Assembly: GCA_964447405.1 (NCBI GenBank)
Contig: CAYUSP010000002.1
Location: forward strand, 682,001 to 746,000
Source: JALNZF01 sp964447405
GTDB taxonomy: Bacteria > Nitrospirota > UBA9217
Direction of reading: 5' to 3'
DNA: 64,000 nucleotides
Shown: positions 17,088 to 26,470 of the stretch, one piece after another
Layout of the letters: each line of letters begins with the position of its first letter
Numbering within the stretch: the first letter of the stretch is position 1
Notes under the pieces: generated by a model
Told to the model about the DNA's origin: nothing
Databases searched by the model: none
What the model saw: only the letters and a program-made list of their open reading frames with translations
Translations under genes and position numbers: made by a program

Positions 17088-18494
17088 ATGATTTGCCGCA
17101 AAAGCATTCAACGTCTACTGCGCCTTTCTTCAGGGTTTGTTCTTGCCATGGTTCTCGCTTCCCGGTCTCTGCTCGCTGCTGACACCCCCTTCTCTTCTGC
17201 GCCTTCCTCTCCTCAGGTCTCCGCCACACAGGTTAGCGGCTCTGTTTCGACTCGCTATGTGCACAGGGAAGCAACGCGTGACAATGAGCGCTTCATTGAT
17301 CAGGATGTTTTTGGCGACCTTCGACTGGACATTATGAGGCCCGAGGACAACCGGTATGAGCTCCATTTCTTCGGCGCCGGCCGCTCAGATCTTGACAAAC
17401 AGCGGAATGCGAACATCTTTGATCCTTTTGAGGACCGGGGCGACGCGTCCAACTCGCGCTCGACAGGCGATATTTATAGCGCCCATATCGTGCTCAATGA
17501 CCCGATCCCGATCCTGACCAGGCTTCGTATCGGACGCCAGGCAGGAACGAGGGATGAGCCGGTCCTTTTTGATGGCATGGGGGTTGATCTTGGCAGCGAT
17601 ACCATCAATGTTTCCCTCTATGGCGGGGCTGCGATCCATTTTCAAGAGATTGACAGCAAATGGGGCAAGGACACTCTTGGAGGGGCCGGCATTGATTTTA
17701 CACCATTACCTTCGATGGGCATGAGCCTCGACTATCTGGCAGTGAAGGACCGGAATGAGTTCATCTCCGAAGGCGAAACCCTGCACGACCGCATGGTCGC
17801 ACTTAAGGCATGGCAGCGCTTCGGACCATATGTCCGCGCATCAGAAAAATATCGCCGGATCAATGGACAGCCGAGGGACGTGTCAATTGGATTCAATGCC
17901 ACCGCACCAGAGGCCTCTGCCGATCTCGTCGTGAACTATCTGCGCCAGCTCCGCACGCAGAATGAACTGACCAATGAATTTTCGGCATTTTACACCATCA
18001 TCGGCCAGTCCTCGCCCTACCAGAGCTATGACATCAAGATCAGGAAATACTTCTTTAACCGGATCGCTCTGGACCTTGGTTATTTCCGACGCGAACTGCT
18101 TGACAGCGAAGATTCGGGCCCGTTCAACAAGGAATATACCCGGTCCTTTGCGGACGTCGAGATGTCTGATCTGTTCATAAAAGGCCTCTCGGGAATGATC
18201 CTCGTTGATCAATGGAAGAGCCGCGAGACCGGATACCGTGCCATCGGCTGCGACCTTTCGTACCGGCTCCGGAGGCAAGCGGGCAAAGAGGCGAAGTTCA
18301 GCATAGGGAGCTATTCCAGCCTATACAAATACGACTATTATCTTGACCTCGGAGTACGGGAGCGGGTGCGCACGAATTACGTCACAGCCAAATACCCCTT
18401 TACCAGGGCGTTCTCCATGAATATTGGATTTGACGATGAACACGGCATTGAGCACTACCAGACGCTGAGAGCGGGGATGCGATATGACTTCTAA
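17088..18494 (+). CDS. Outer-membrane barrel of a porin-cytochrome conduit
   Basis: About 468 residues. A signal peptide ends near SLLAADTP. The rest is almost entirely amphipathic alternating strands with aromatic belts and a C-terminal Phe (AGMRYDF), so it is a large beta-barrel of roughly 20 strands by eye. No porin family motif is recognised. It is immediately followed, with an 11-base overlap, by a 7-heme lipoprotein and then a larger multiheme lipoprotein. This order (barrel plus outer-surface cytochromes) is that of porin-cytochrome complexes used for extracellular electron transfer, such as ext/omb clusters of Geobacter. It is shorter than MtrB. A run of G's (about 17070-17076) may serve as ribosome binding site; GTG at 17085 is an alternative start. 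Confidence 0.75.
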   Translation: MICRKSIQRLLRLSSGFVLAMVLASRSLLAADTPFSSAPSSPQVSATQVSGSVSTRYVHREATRDNERFIDQDVFGDLRLDIMRPEDNRYELHFFGAGRSDLDKQRNANIFDPFEDRGDASNSRSTGDIYSAHIVLNDPIPILTRLRIGRQAGTRDEPVLFDGMGVDLGSDTINVSLYGGAAIHFQEIDSKWGKDTLGGAGIDFTPLPSMGMSLDYLAVKDRNEFISEGETLHDRMVALKAWQRFGPYVRASEKYRRINGQPRDVSIGFNATAPEASADLVVNYLRQLRTQNELTNEFSAFYTIIGQSSPYQSYDIKIRKYFFNRIALDLGYFRRELLDSEDSGPFNKEYTRSFADVEMSDLFIKGLSGMILVDQWKSRETGYRAIGCDLSYRLRRQAGKEAKFSIGSYSSLYKYDYYLDLGVRERVRTNYVTAKYPFTRAFSMNIGFDDEHGIEHYQTLRAGMRYDF

Positions 18495-19050
18495 TAATGC
18501 ACGCATCGGCATGCGCGGCCTCGTTGTTCTGTTCCTGGCAATACTGCTGGGCGCGTGCGGTATCATCTCCGTTGTGTCTGCCGGCAATGCGGCAGATGAC
18601 ACCATTGTCTTCCCCCGACCCGGATCGCACAGGGGAAACTGGCCTGAGTTCCATGGCAAAGCGAGTGCGGCACAGGGGTACAGCACAGGGAGGCCGGACA
18701 GGGCATGCCTCACCTGCCATGAGCGGAACGACTGCATGGCGTGCCATATTACGATCATGCCGAGGGACCACAATAATTTCTGGAGAACTCGCGCGCACGG
18801 TCTCATGGCAGGTGCGAACCGAGAGCGCTGCTCGGTTTGCCACCAGCAGGACTACTGTATTCGATGCCACAGCGAGACCGCTCCGCGCAGCCACACGGCG
18901 AGATGGCGTACGCAACACTGCACCTGGTGCCACTTCAGCAGCCGCCTCGCGCCGACGGACAATTGCCGCATTTGCCATACGCAGGCGCAGCACATCTCCG
19001 CGCCCCATCCGGTGAGCGCGGCGCTGAACTGCTTGCAGTGTCACCGATGA
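18484..19050 (+). CDS. Heptaheme c-type cytochrome lipoprotein
   Basis: 188 residues. The signal ends in the lipobox LLGAC (Cys25), so the protein is lipid anchored. Seven CxxCH motifs are present (CLTCH, CMACH, CSVCH, CIRCH, CTWCH, CRICH, CLQCH), all in the C-terminal 120 residues and very close together. The gene overlaps the end of the barrel gene by 11 bases and is followed 10 bases later by the larger cytochrome, so the three are translated together. It is inferred to sit at the outer membrane and plug or cap the barrel, bridging hemes to the larger cytochrome. Confidence 0.85.
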   Translation: MTSNNARIGMRGLVVLFLAILLGACGIISVVSAGNAADDTIVFPRPGSHRGNWPEFHGKASAAQGYSTGRPDRACLTCHERNDCMACHITIMPRDHNNFWRTRAHGLMAGANRERCSVCHQQDYCIRCHSETAPRSHTARWRTQHCTWCHFSSRLAPTDNCRICHTQAQHISAPHPVSAALNCLQCHR

Positions 19051-19060
19051 GGGAAGCATC

Positions 19061-21331
19061 ATGAAGAACGGCACATCTGCGATCAAGGGAATGACAATGA
19101 TGACCGGGTTACTCATCATTGCCTGTATTCTGTCCGGCGCGGGATGCAAGTCCCGCAAGGGCCAGGACTCCCTCTCGCTACGCCAGACGCACAGGCAGGT
19201 TTATCTGTCGGAATGCACGATGTGTCATTCTTCGACAAACTCGCCGGCACTGGACCCGCTGGTCACCGGCGGTTCGGGTACAGCGGGAAAACACGGCAAG
19301 CATGTTGCCGAACGGAGGATCGCCTGCGAACGGTGTCATGACGGGTATCTGTCGCAGAGCACTCACATGAACGGAACGATGGATTCCGGGAATGCAATCG
19401 TGAGCATGGTCAGCTTCAGTATCGTAGGCAGCCGCGCCCTCTGGACGGACGATACAGGCACGAAAAGCGGAAGGTGTGCCTCTGTTACCTGCCATGGTAA
19501 TGAGACGCTCGACTGGTATGGAACAGCCCCATGGACAACACCCGCCGCCTGCGTGATTTGCCATACGTCGATCGTTGCCTCTGAAATGGATCCGTTCTCC
19601 ACGAATGGTGTGCCTCCGGCGGGAAGGCATGTGAAGCACGTGACCTCACGGGGTATCGTATGCGATCGGTGCCACCATGATTATCCAGCGAAGCTCACCC
19701 ATATGAACGGCAGATTCGATACCGCCTATCCCGCGGTGACCACAATCAATTTCAATATCACGGGGCCCACCGGCACCTGGAACAAGGATGCGAACGTGAC
19801 GCAGAGCGGTTCCTGTTCCGCGGTCGCCTGCCATGGCCCGGACACGGTCCAGTGGTACGGCACCTCCATCTGGTCACTTCCTACATCGTGTACAACGTGC
19901 CACGTTTCCGGATCAGCCCTTGATCCCGTGGCGACCAACGGTTCGGGCGGTTCCGGCAAGCACATGAAGCATGTGGCAAGCTTCAACTTTTCCTGTTCAA
20001 CCTGTCATCTGAACTATACAGCAAAAATGTCACACGCAAGCGGCGTCATGGACACACAGGCTCCAACGGCGCGTTTGGTGTCATTCGACGCCACGAATCC
20101 CACGGGAACATGGATCGCTGATATCGGCCAGGAGACCGGGGCATGTGCATCGCTGTTCTGCCACGGGACGGAAAGCCCGGCTTGGTATGGCACAGCGGGA
20201 GTGTCACCCGTCCCTTGCGGCCTCTGCCATGCGGCGCAACGGGGCGTCCGCAGGCCGGTTTTGGGCGCGTCCGGCGATTTCGGCGCAAACGTGAATGTCG
20301 TGTCCAACCATGTGGTCCGCGGCCCCGGCAGTGATCCCAAAACCGACCAGTGTCTCGTGTGCCACGATCTGTCCAACCACACCGGCGGAACGGTCTTTTT
20401 GAAAAATGCCGACACAGGCGCAGGCATCGCCTATAATCCCTCAAGCCCGTCGAGCCTGGAGCCCTTCTGCCTGAGCTGTCATGATGCGGACGGGGCAATA
20501 GTCTCCATTGCCTCAGGAGGCTCCTCGACAACGCCATTCGCCGACAACAGGACCCTGGGAGCTCTTCCCCATGTCGCGGGAGACAAGATCGCCAGTTACT
20601 GGAACTCGACCTATGGGGCCCATCGAGACAATGGACTTACCTGTGCCGGCTCGGGTGCGCCGGGTACGGGCTGTCATGGGAGTAACCAGGCCATTAATAT
20701 GCATGGTTCGGTGTCAAAGGGATTGCTGTCCAGGAACCTGACGCTTCCGGTTCCGAATAACTCAGCATATGATTACGATCACTTTAAACTCTGCTTTGAC
20801 TGCCACGCAAATTATCCCGCGGTGACGAAAGAGGTCGTATTGGGGTACAAGCTGGGCGGGAATTACGATGTCTGGTGGGCGCCGAGCCCGTATTCCTCTC
20901 CTGCGACAACGATCCGTTCATTGTTCCGGGACCGGTATATCGGCAACCCTGCAGATTACCCCGCATATTGGAGCGGAAGTAATCAAACCTATAATGACTC
21001 AACGTGGGCATTTGATCCTTATGAACCACTTCATAACTTTCATCTGTCGCCTGATGATGGCGTCATGCAGGGTATCTGGAACTATCGGGGCAATTCGTCG
21101 GAAAACGGCAGAGCAACCTGCACGACTTGTCATAATATCCACGGGACCAACAATCCGGTACGAAGCACGTATGAAGAGTTTGGACTCACGAGAGGAACTA
21201 ATTTCAGCGCGGATTCATATGTAACGTTGAGTAATCCCGGAGCATTAACAGCATTTCCGATCAACTGCGCTGTTGAATGTCATACTATGGTGGGCCCGAC
21301 TTCCTACTGGCATACGCCCTCGGGTGAGTGA
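19061..21331 (+). CDS. Large multiheme cytochrome lipoprotein with CxxxxCH/CxxCH repeats
   Basis: 756 residues. A lipoprotein-like signal (LSGAGC, Cys29) is followed by three tandem copies, about 110 residues apart, of a unit with KH..C..CH, THMNG, a CxxxxCH motif, an aromatic WYGT and a CxxCH. This is the Geobacter-type CxxxxCH...CxxCH domain. I count 11 canonical CxxCH motifs. There are also three CX4CH (Cys139, Cys252, Cys362), one CX3CH (Cys736) and one CX9CH (Cys528). Up to 16 hemes are possible, but the last two forms may not bind heme. It is probably the surface-exposed terminal reductase or wire of the conduit. A gaggga ribosome binding site precedes the ATG. Confidence 0.85.
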   Translation: MKNGTSAIKGMTMMTGLLIIACILSGAGCKSRKGQDSLSLRQTHRQVYLSECTMCHSSTNSPALDPLVTGGSGTAGKHGKHVAERRIACERCHDGYLSQSTHMNGTMDSGNAIVSMVSFSIVGSRALWTDDTGTKSGRCASVTCHGNETLDWYGTAPWTTPAACVICHTSIVASEMDPFSTNGVPPAGRHVKHVTSRGIVCDRCHHDYPAKLTHMNGRFDTAYPAVTTINFNITGPTGTWNKDANVTQSGSCSAVACHGPDTVQWYGTSIWSLPTSCTTCHVSGSALDPVATNGSGGSGKHMKHVASFNFSCSTCHLNYTAKMSHASGVMDTQAPTARLVSFDATNPTGTWIADIGQETGACASLFCHGTESPAWYGTAGVSPVPCGLCHAAQRGVRRPVLGASGDFGANVNVVSNHVVRGPGSDPKTDQCLVCHDLSNHTGGTVFLKNADTGAGIAYNPSSPSSLEPFCLSCHDADGAIVSIASGGSSTTPFADNRTLGALPHVAGDKIASYWNSTYGAHRDNGLTCAGSGAPGTGCHGSNQAINMHGSVSKGLLSRNLTLPVPNNSAYDYDHFKLCFDCHANYPAVTKEVVLGYKLGGNYDVWWAPSPYSSPATTIRSLFRDRYIGNPADYPAYWSGSNQTYNDSTWAFDPYEPLHNFHLSPDDGVMQGIWNYRGNSSENGRATCTTCHNIHGTNNPVRSTYEEFGLTRGTNFSADSYVTLSNPGALTAFPINCAVECHTMVGPTSYWHTPSGE

Positions 21332-21351
21332 TCGATCAAGACCTGAGAAGT

Positions 21352-23250
21352 CTATGCTTCTTTGAACGACATCGTCAGCTCATACATCCCTGCCTCGTCC
21401 CGATTCACAATGGTGAAGCCCGCCTTCGCAAAGAGCGTAAGCATCTGCCGGTTATCCATCAGCACCGCCGCGGTGAAGCCGAGGAGGCCGCGTTTCTGGC
21501 CCAGATACGTGACGTAGGTAAGCAGCGTCGAACCGATACCCTTGCCCTGATAGCGATCGCGGACCACGAAGGCTACCTCAGCCGTGTGCGTTTTTTCGTC
21601 TATTACATACTGGGCCAGGCCCACGATCAACTCCTTTTCCTCCTGTTGGAGCACGGCAAGGATGACCATTTCCTTCGTATAATCGATCACTACGTAGGGC
21701 TGCAACCGGTCGTGATGCATGTCCGAACGCTTGGAGATGAACCGGTTGTACATGGAGTCGGTGGACAGGGAATAGAAAAAATCCTTTATGAGCGGTTCGT
21801 CCGAGAGGTTCACGGGTCTGAGCAGGAGGTTGAGCCCGGTCCGGGTGGTGCGGTGCGTTTCAAGCTCCTCGGGATAAATTCCCTGCATGCCGGGAATGAA
21901 CGCCTGGTCTTGGTATATGAGGCCGCGTTCCCGCGCCTGCTTAATGAGCCCTTCGCGGAAAGCCGGATGGGCGATCGCGATCAGGTCCATTGCCCGTTCG
22001 CGGATGTTCTTGCCGTGGAGATACGCAATGCCATACTCCGTGATCACGTAATGGATGTCCCCCCGCGAAAGCGTGACACCGGCGCCCTCGGAGAGAAACG
22101 GGACAATGCGAGAGATGCTGTTGTTTTCCGCAGTGGATTGGAGGGCGAGAATGGTTTTACCACCGGGCGAAAGGATCGCGCCGCGCATGAAGTCGGCCTG
22201 GCCCCCAATGCCGCTGTAAAAGAGCCTCCCGATCGATTCCGCCGTTGCTTGTCCGGACAGGTCGATCTCAAGAGCGCTGTTGATGGCGGTCATACTTTTC
22301 TGGCGGGCAAGCACGGTCGGGTTGTTGGTATAGTTCACGGGCCGGAACTCGATGGCCGGATTATCATGAAGGTACGCGTAGGTTTCCCGGCTGCCCATGC
22401 AGAAGGCGGCAACCGTCTTGCCGCGGTTCAATTCCTTTCGGGTGTTATCCACAGCGCCCATGCGCATGAGCTCGACGATGCCGTCGGTCAGGAGTTCGGT
22501 GTGAACGCCGAGATGTTTCTTGTCCCTGAGATGCCCCAGGATCGCGTTCGGGATGCTGCCGTACCCTACCTGGATCGTGTCCCCGTCCTGTACAATGCGG
22601 GCGACATACACACCGATCTTCTGCGCGATATCGCCGGCAACGGTGTCGCAATACTCAAGGAGCGGTTCGTCCCAGGGGACGATAAAATTCACCTCCTTGA
22701 TATTGATGAAAGTGTCCCCGTGGACGCGCGGCATTTGCGGATTCACCTGTGCAATAACGAGGGACGCGTTCTCGGCAGCAGCCTTGACGATGTCAACGCT
22801 TATACCCAGGCTCATAAATCCGTGCTGGTCGGGGAGCGAGGTCTGGATCATCGCGATGTCCACGGGTACCAGTTTTTTTCGGAACAAGGCAGGCACCTGG
22901 GACAGGAAGACCGGCGTGTAGTCGGCAAAGCCGCGGTTGACTGCATCTCTGGTGTTGTTGCCGATAAAGAAGGAGTTGCTGCGAAAATTGTCCCGGAACT
23001 TCTCGTCCGTATAGGGTGTCACACCGAGCGTCCAGACCTGGAGCAGCTCGGCGTCGAAGAAGGCCTTGGGGTGGGATTTGACAAAGGTAATGAGCGCTTT
23101 GACCAGGTACTGCGGCTCTCCGCAGCCGGTGCCGATAAAGATCCGGTTGCCGGGATGGATGACGTCGAAAAGGCGCTCCTCGGGCAGGAACTTTTCAGGA
23201 TAGAGCAGCTTCATCCCTTCGATGCCGGTTACCCGGTCGCTATTTGCCAC
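21352..23250 (-). CDS. Acetyl-CoA hydrolase/transferase fused to GNAT acetyltransferase
   Basis: 632 residues. Residues 1-450 are a class I CoA-transferase/acetyl-CoA hydrolase, with the CoA loop GIGGQADFMRGA (about 325) and the catalytic Glu in ITEYGIAYLHGKNIRERA (about 390). Residues about 470-630 are a GNAT domain, with the acetyl-CoA loop VRDRYQGKGIGSTLL and a C-terminal YELTMSF strand. The first part moves CoA between acetate and other acids. The second part should transfer an acetyl group to an amine, perhaps a protein lysine. This fusion suggests self-regulation or partner regulation by acetylation. It lies in an acetate-metabolism block. Its last bases lie about 20 bases from the convergent cytochrome gene. 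Confidence 0.85.
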   Translation of the reverse strand: MANSDRVTGIEGMKLLYPEKFLPEERLFDVIHPGNRIFIGTGCGEPQYLVKALITFVKSHPKAFFDAELLQVWTLGVTPYTDEKFRDNFRSNSFFIGNNTRDAVNRGFADYTPVFLSQVPALFRKKLVPVDIAMIQTSLPDQHGFMSLGISVDIVKAAAENASLVIAQVNPQMPRVHGDTFINIKEVNFIVPWDEPLLEYCDTVAGDIAQKIGVYVARIVQDGDTIQVGYGSIPNAILGHLRDKKHLGVHTELLTDGIVELMRMGAVDNTRKELNRGKTVAAFCMGSRETYAYLHDNPAIEFRPVNYTNNPTVLARQKSMTAINSALEIDLSGQATAESIGRLFYSGIGGQADFMRGAILSPGGKTILALQSTAENNSISRIVPFLSEGAGVTLSRGDIHYVITEYGIAYLHGKNIRERAMDLIAIAHPAFREGLIKQARERGLIYQDQAFIPGMQGIYPEELETHRTTRTGLNLLLRPVNLSDEPLIKDFFYSLSTDSMYNRFISKRSDMHHDRLQPYVVIDYTKEMVILAVLQQEEKELIVGLAQYVIDEKTHTAEVAFVVRDRYQGKGIGSTLLTYVTYLGQKRGLLGFTAAVLMDNRQMLTLFAKAGFTIVNRDEAGMYELTMSFKEA

Positions 23251-23328
23251 GATGCCTCCTGTTTATCCCAGTATAGCAAAAAAGCTGACATCGAATGGGC
23301 TTTCAAACCTTTTTCGCCGGTTATTTTG

Positions 23329-23337
23329 TGCTATACT
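23329..23337 (+). promoter_or_regulatory. Extended -10 promoter element
   Basis: TGCTATACT is an extended -10 box about 56 bases upstream of the ATG at 23393. It has no clear -35 box. It is placed to drive the STAS-like gene and possibly those after it. Confidence 0.4.
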
Positions 23338-23392
23338 ATTCCAAGACAGATGGCATTTTCATGTTGCTGATGCGGACGGAGTCACGAAGAAT

Positions 23393-23770
23393 ATGCAGCG
23401 GATTCAGTTCATTACTCACAAGGGGAAGGAAATTCTCCAATTAAATTTTACCGATTGCCGGATAGATGATGCCTTGCTCGTCATCGAAGCGGCAAAGAAA
23501 GTGATCCGGACGGCGCCCAAGGGATCGCTGCTGACCCTTACGGATGTGACCAACATGCGGTTTGATGAAAACGTGACCGCGCAGATGAAGGCATTTACCG
23601 CCCACAACAAACCGTTTGTACGTGCCGCTGCGGTCGTGGGCATCACGGGTGTCAAAAGGATCATCTTTGAAGCGGTGATCCTGTTCTCCCAGCGGGCGCT
23701 CCAGGCATGCGATACGCTTGAGGAGGCGAAAGAGTGGCTTGTGGAAACAGATCATAAAATGCAGGCATGA
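23393..23770 (+). CDS. STAS/SpoIIAA-like protein
   Basis: 125 residues starting at MQRIQFITHKGK. The pattern of short strands and helices (ILQLNFTDCRI, SLLTLTDVTNMRFDENVTAQMKAF, VRAAAVVGITGVKRIIFEAV, DTLEEAKEWLV) resembles STAS/SpoIIAA-like domain proteins that share the anti-sigma antagonist fold. Such proteins are often of unknown role, and no phosphorylatable DSSG motif is seen. It lies between the CoA transferase-GNAT and the acetyl-CoA synthetase genes. The start codon has only a weak ribosome binding site. Confidence 0.6.
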   Translation: MQRIQFITHKGKEILQLNFTDCRIDDALLVIEAAKKVIRTAPKGSLLTLTDVTNMRFDENVTAQMKAFTAHNKPFVRAAAVVGITGVKRIIFEAVILFSQRALQACDTLEEAKEWLVETDHKMQA

Positions 23771-23931
23771 CCTATCAGCCGGAAGCTTTCTGCGGCAGCT
23801 GGGTTTGCGTATCAACAGTATCGTTCCCGTCAAGCAACGAGAAGATAAGCCATAAATCCGCTCTTTTTATGCAAAATAACCCACTCCTGCTCTTGACCGT
23901 CCGAACATTCTCCACTACACTATAAATCATC

Positions 23932-26019
23932 ATGCTTGAATCTCTCTTTCGCCCGGAGTCCATTGCCGTAATTGGCGCGTCTGCAGACCCAAAGAAGGTC
24001 GGGCATGTGGTCCTGCACAATCTCATTCAGTTCGGATTCAAGGGTTCCCTGTATCCGGTGAATCCTTCCAGCAGCGAAATCCTCGGTCGGAAAGCGTTTG
24101 CCAGCGCCACGGAGATCGGGCAGTCAGTGGATCTCGCGATCATTGTTATTCCTGCCAGATTCGTTTCCGCGTCACTACGAGAGTGCGCTGCATGCGGCGT
24201 TAAGGCGGCCATCGTCATCAGCGCGGGTTTCAAAGAGGCGGGCGCAGGCGGGACGCTGCTCGAAGAGGAGCTTAAGCAGATCGGCCGCGAGCACAACATC
24301 CGCGTCCTGGGCCCGAACTGCCTTGGACTCATCAACACCGCGAATGACATGAATGCCACATTTGCCGCCGACATGCTGCCCAAGGGGAAGATCGGTTTTT
24401 TTTCCCAATCCGGCGCCATGGGCATCGCGATCATGGACTGGGCCATCGGGAATGATGTAGGATTCTCTAAATTCATCAGCCTCGGAAACAAGGCCGATCT
24501 GTCCGAGATCGACTTCATCGAATATTTCATGAACGATCCCGACACTGACCTCATCCTCGGCTATATCGAGGACGTGGTGGACGGCAGGCGCTTCATGGAG
24601 GTCGCGCTTAAGGCGACGAAGGCCAAGCCCGTCATCCTGATTAAGTCCGGCGGCACTGAAGCAGGAGCGCGCGCCGCCTCATCGCATACCGGCGCTCTTG
24701 CGGGCTCCGATGTCGCGTTCGACGCGGCATTCAAGCAGACCGGTGTGGTCAGGGCACGCGGCGTGCAGGACCTCTTCGATACCGCACTTGCCTTCTCTGA
24801 AGGGAAGATACCAACAGGCAACGGCCTGCTCATTATCACCAACGCTGGCGGGCCGGGCATCATTGCCGCTGATGCGGCTGAGCGCCTTCGTATCGAGCTG
24901 CCGCACATGACCAAGCCAAGCATTGATGCCATGGCCCTGAAGCTCCCGCCGAACGCTTCAATATTCAATCCCGTCGATGTGATCGGAGACGCATCCTCTG
25001 ACCGCTATGCAGCCGTGCTCGAACAGGCGGTTCTTGATCCGAACGTGGATGGCATCCTGGTGATCCTCACCCCCCAGGCCATGACGGACGTTGAGGGGAC
25101 CGCGGATGCGGTCATACGAGCAGCGCGGTCCTCGGACAAGCCGGTCATCGCGTCGTTCATGGGCGAAAAGCGAGTCCGCGCGGGCATTCAGCGTCTCAAG
25201 GCGGCATCGATCCCCAATTTTTCCTACCCCGAGGCAGCTGTTGCGGCTTTCAGGCGTCTGGCTGACCAGCGGGCATGGAAGGAGTCCCCGGGCGAAGAGC
25301 TGGTTACCTGCTGGTATAACTTCGATGCCGCAACGGAGACGATTGCTTCGATTCTGAAAAAAGGCATCTACCAGGTGGGCGAGGACGAGGCCATGCAGAT
25401 CCTGACCCACTATGGATTTCAGTTCCCGAAGCGCGCGCTGGCCCGGACATCGAAGGAGGCGGCCCGTGCCGCCGAACAGATCGGATTTCCTGTGGTCATG
25501 AAAATATCCTCTCCTGACATCCTGCATAAGACCGATATCGGCGGCGTACGCGTCAATGTCCGGTCCGCGCAGGAGGCGGAGGATGCCTTCCTCGAGATCA
25601 CTACCAACGCGCGGCGCATCATGCCGAATGCCTTCATCAAGGGTGTTATGATCTTCGAGATGCTGAAGGGCGGCAAGGAGGTCATCCTTGGCGTGACCTA
25701 CGACCGCACATTCGGTCACATGATTATGTTCGGCCTCGGCGGCATCTATGTCGAGGTGTTGAAGGACGTGTCGTTCCGCATTGTTCCCGTGAAGCGGAAC
25801 GACGCCCTCATCATGGTGAACGAGATCAGGACCAGCGGACTGCTGCGCGGGGCAAGAGGCGAGCCGCCCGCAGACCTGGACGCCATCGCGAGCGCCGTGG
25901 TGAACCTCTCGTGCTTGGTCTCGGATTTCCCGGAAATCCAGGAGCTGGACGTGAATCCCCTAATGGTCATGGAAAAAGGTGCAATAGCGCTGGATGCGAG
26001 AATTATTTTTAAACAATAG
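23932..26019 (+). CDS. Acetate-CoA ligase (ADP-forming), fused alpha-beta
   Basis: 695 residues. Order: CoA-binding Rossmann domain (SIAVIGASADPKKVG, 9-23), two succinyl-CoA-ligase-like domains, and an ATP-grasp domain (about 480-695). The phosphohistidine of the alpha part is in SHTGALAGSD, and the second histidine of the beta part in HKTDIGGVRV. The enzyme makes acetate (or another acyl acid) and ATP from acyl-CoA, ADP and phosphate, in either direction, and can replace acetate kinase. The alpha-beta order in one chain is the usual bacterial fusion. It lies two genes upstream of a Pta-N-like protein. The CoA transferase-GNAT gene on the other strand could control acetyl-CoA flow. Confidence 0.9.
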   Translation: MLESLFRPESIAVIGASADPKKVGHVVLHNLIQFGFKGSLYPVNPSSSEILGRKAFASATEIGQSVDLAIIVIPARFVSASLRECAACGVKAAIVISAGFKEAGAGGTLLEEELKQIGREHNIRVLGPNCLGLINTANDMNATFAADMLPKGKIGFFSQSGAMGIAIMDWAIGNDVGFSKFISLGNKADLSEIDFIEYFMNDPDTDLILGYIEDVVDGRRFMEVALKATKAKPVILIKSGGTEAGARAASSHTGALAGSDVAFDAAFKQTGVVRARGVQDLFDTALAFSEGKIPTGNGLLIITNAGGPGIIAADAAERLRIELPHMTKPSIDAMALKLPPNASIFNPVDVIGDASSDRYAAVLEQAVLDPNVDGILVILTPQAMTDVEGTADAVIRAARSSDKPVIASFMGEKRVRAGIQRLKAASIPNFSYPEAAVAAFRRLADQRAWKESPGEELVTCWYNFDAATETIASILKKGIYQVGEDEAMQILTHYGFQFPKRALARTSKEAARAAEQIGFPVVMKISSPDILHKTDIGGVRVNVRSAQEAEDAFLEITTNARRIMPNAFIKGVMIFEMLKGGKEVILGVTYDRTFGHMIMFGLGGIYVEVLKDVSFRIVPVKRNDALIMVNEIRTSGLLRGARGEPPADLDAIASAVVNLSCLVSDFPEIQELDVNPLMVMEKGAIALDARIIFKQ

Positions 26020-26040
26020 GGTCCTGGGGCCGGGGTCCAG
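26019..26040. repeat. G-rich inverted repeat, left copy
   Basis: gggtcctggggccggggtcc is roughly the reverse complement of 26471-26500. The two flank the four-helix-bundle gene, which suggests that the segment was inserted as a unit. Confidence 0.4.
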
Positions 26041-26087
26041 ATGCCTGGGTTTAGAATCAAGACCCCAAGTTCGCCGGAGGGACACAT

Positions 26088-26366
26088 TTGGAATCGAATG
26101 CTAAAGGTTTTCGGGGACTCACGACTTGGCAAAAAGCCTATTCCCTTGCACTGATAATATACCGGATGGCAGGCAAGTTCCCAAAGGAAGAGCGATACGG
26201 ATTAATATCACAACTACAACGTGCAGTTGTATCCATTCCGGCGAATATCGCGGAAGGTTATGAACGAAATCATAGAAAAGAATATCTTCAGTTCCTGCAT
26301 GTTGCTAAAGGCTCAATGGGAGAAGTCGAGACCTATCTGTTGTTGTCGAGAGATCTTGGCTATTAA
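26088..26366 (+). CDS. Four-helix bundle protein (S23/IVP family), truncated
   Basis: 92 residues from a TTG start with ggaggg six bases upstream. Segments LTTWQKAYSLALIIYRMAGKFPKEERYGL, QLQRAVVSIPANIAEGYER and KEYLQFLHVAKGSMGEVET are diagnostic of the four-helix bundle (23S rRNA-intervening-sequence) family, normally about 115-125 residues. The frame stops at TAA (26364-26366). It then continues for 27 more codons to TGA at 26450 with a family-like last helix (EKDYIEVEKLRRDTARLLCALIKSL). The gene therefore seems to have suffered a single nonsense change. The function of the family is unknown. Here it is not inside an rRNA gene. Confidence 0.8.
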   Translation: MESNAKGFRGLTTWQKAYSLALIIYRMAGKFPKEERYGLISQLQRAVVSIPANIAEGYERNHRKEYLQFLHVAKGSMGEVETYLLLSRDLGY

Positions 26367-26470
26367 TTGGAAAAGGATTATATTGAGGTTGAAAAACTTA
26401 GGCGCGATACTGCACGCCTGCTATGCGCCCTGATTAAGTCATTATCTTGATTGCGGTTCTAAATGAGTGA

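Noticed and set aside
21328..23370. Long plus-strand open frame (680 codons)
   Set aside because: It is the antisense of the CoA transferase-GNAT gene. Its translation is low-complexity and lacks family motifs.
23393..23770. STAS-like protein as an anti-anti-sigma factor
   Set aside because: It has the fold pattern only. No DSSG motif and no kinase gene is near, so only a generic name was given.
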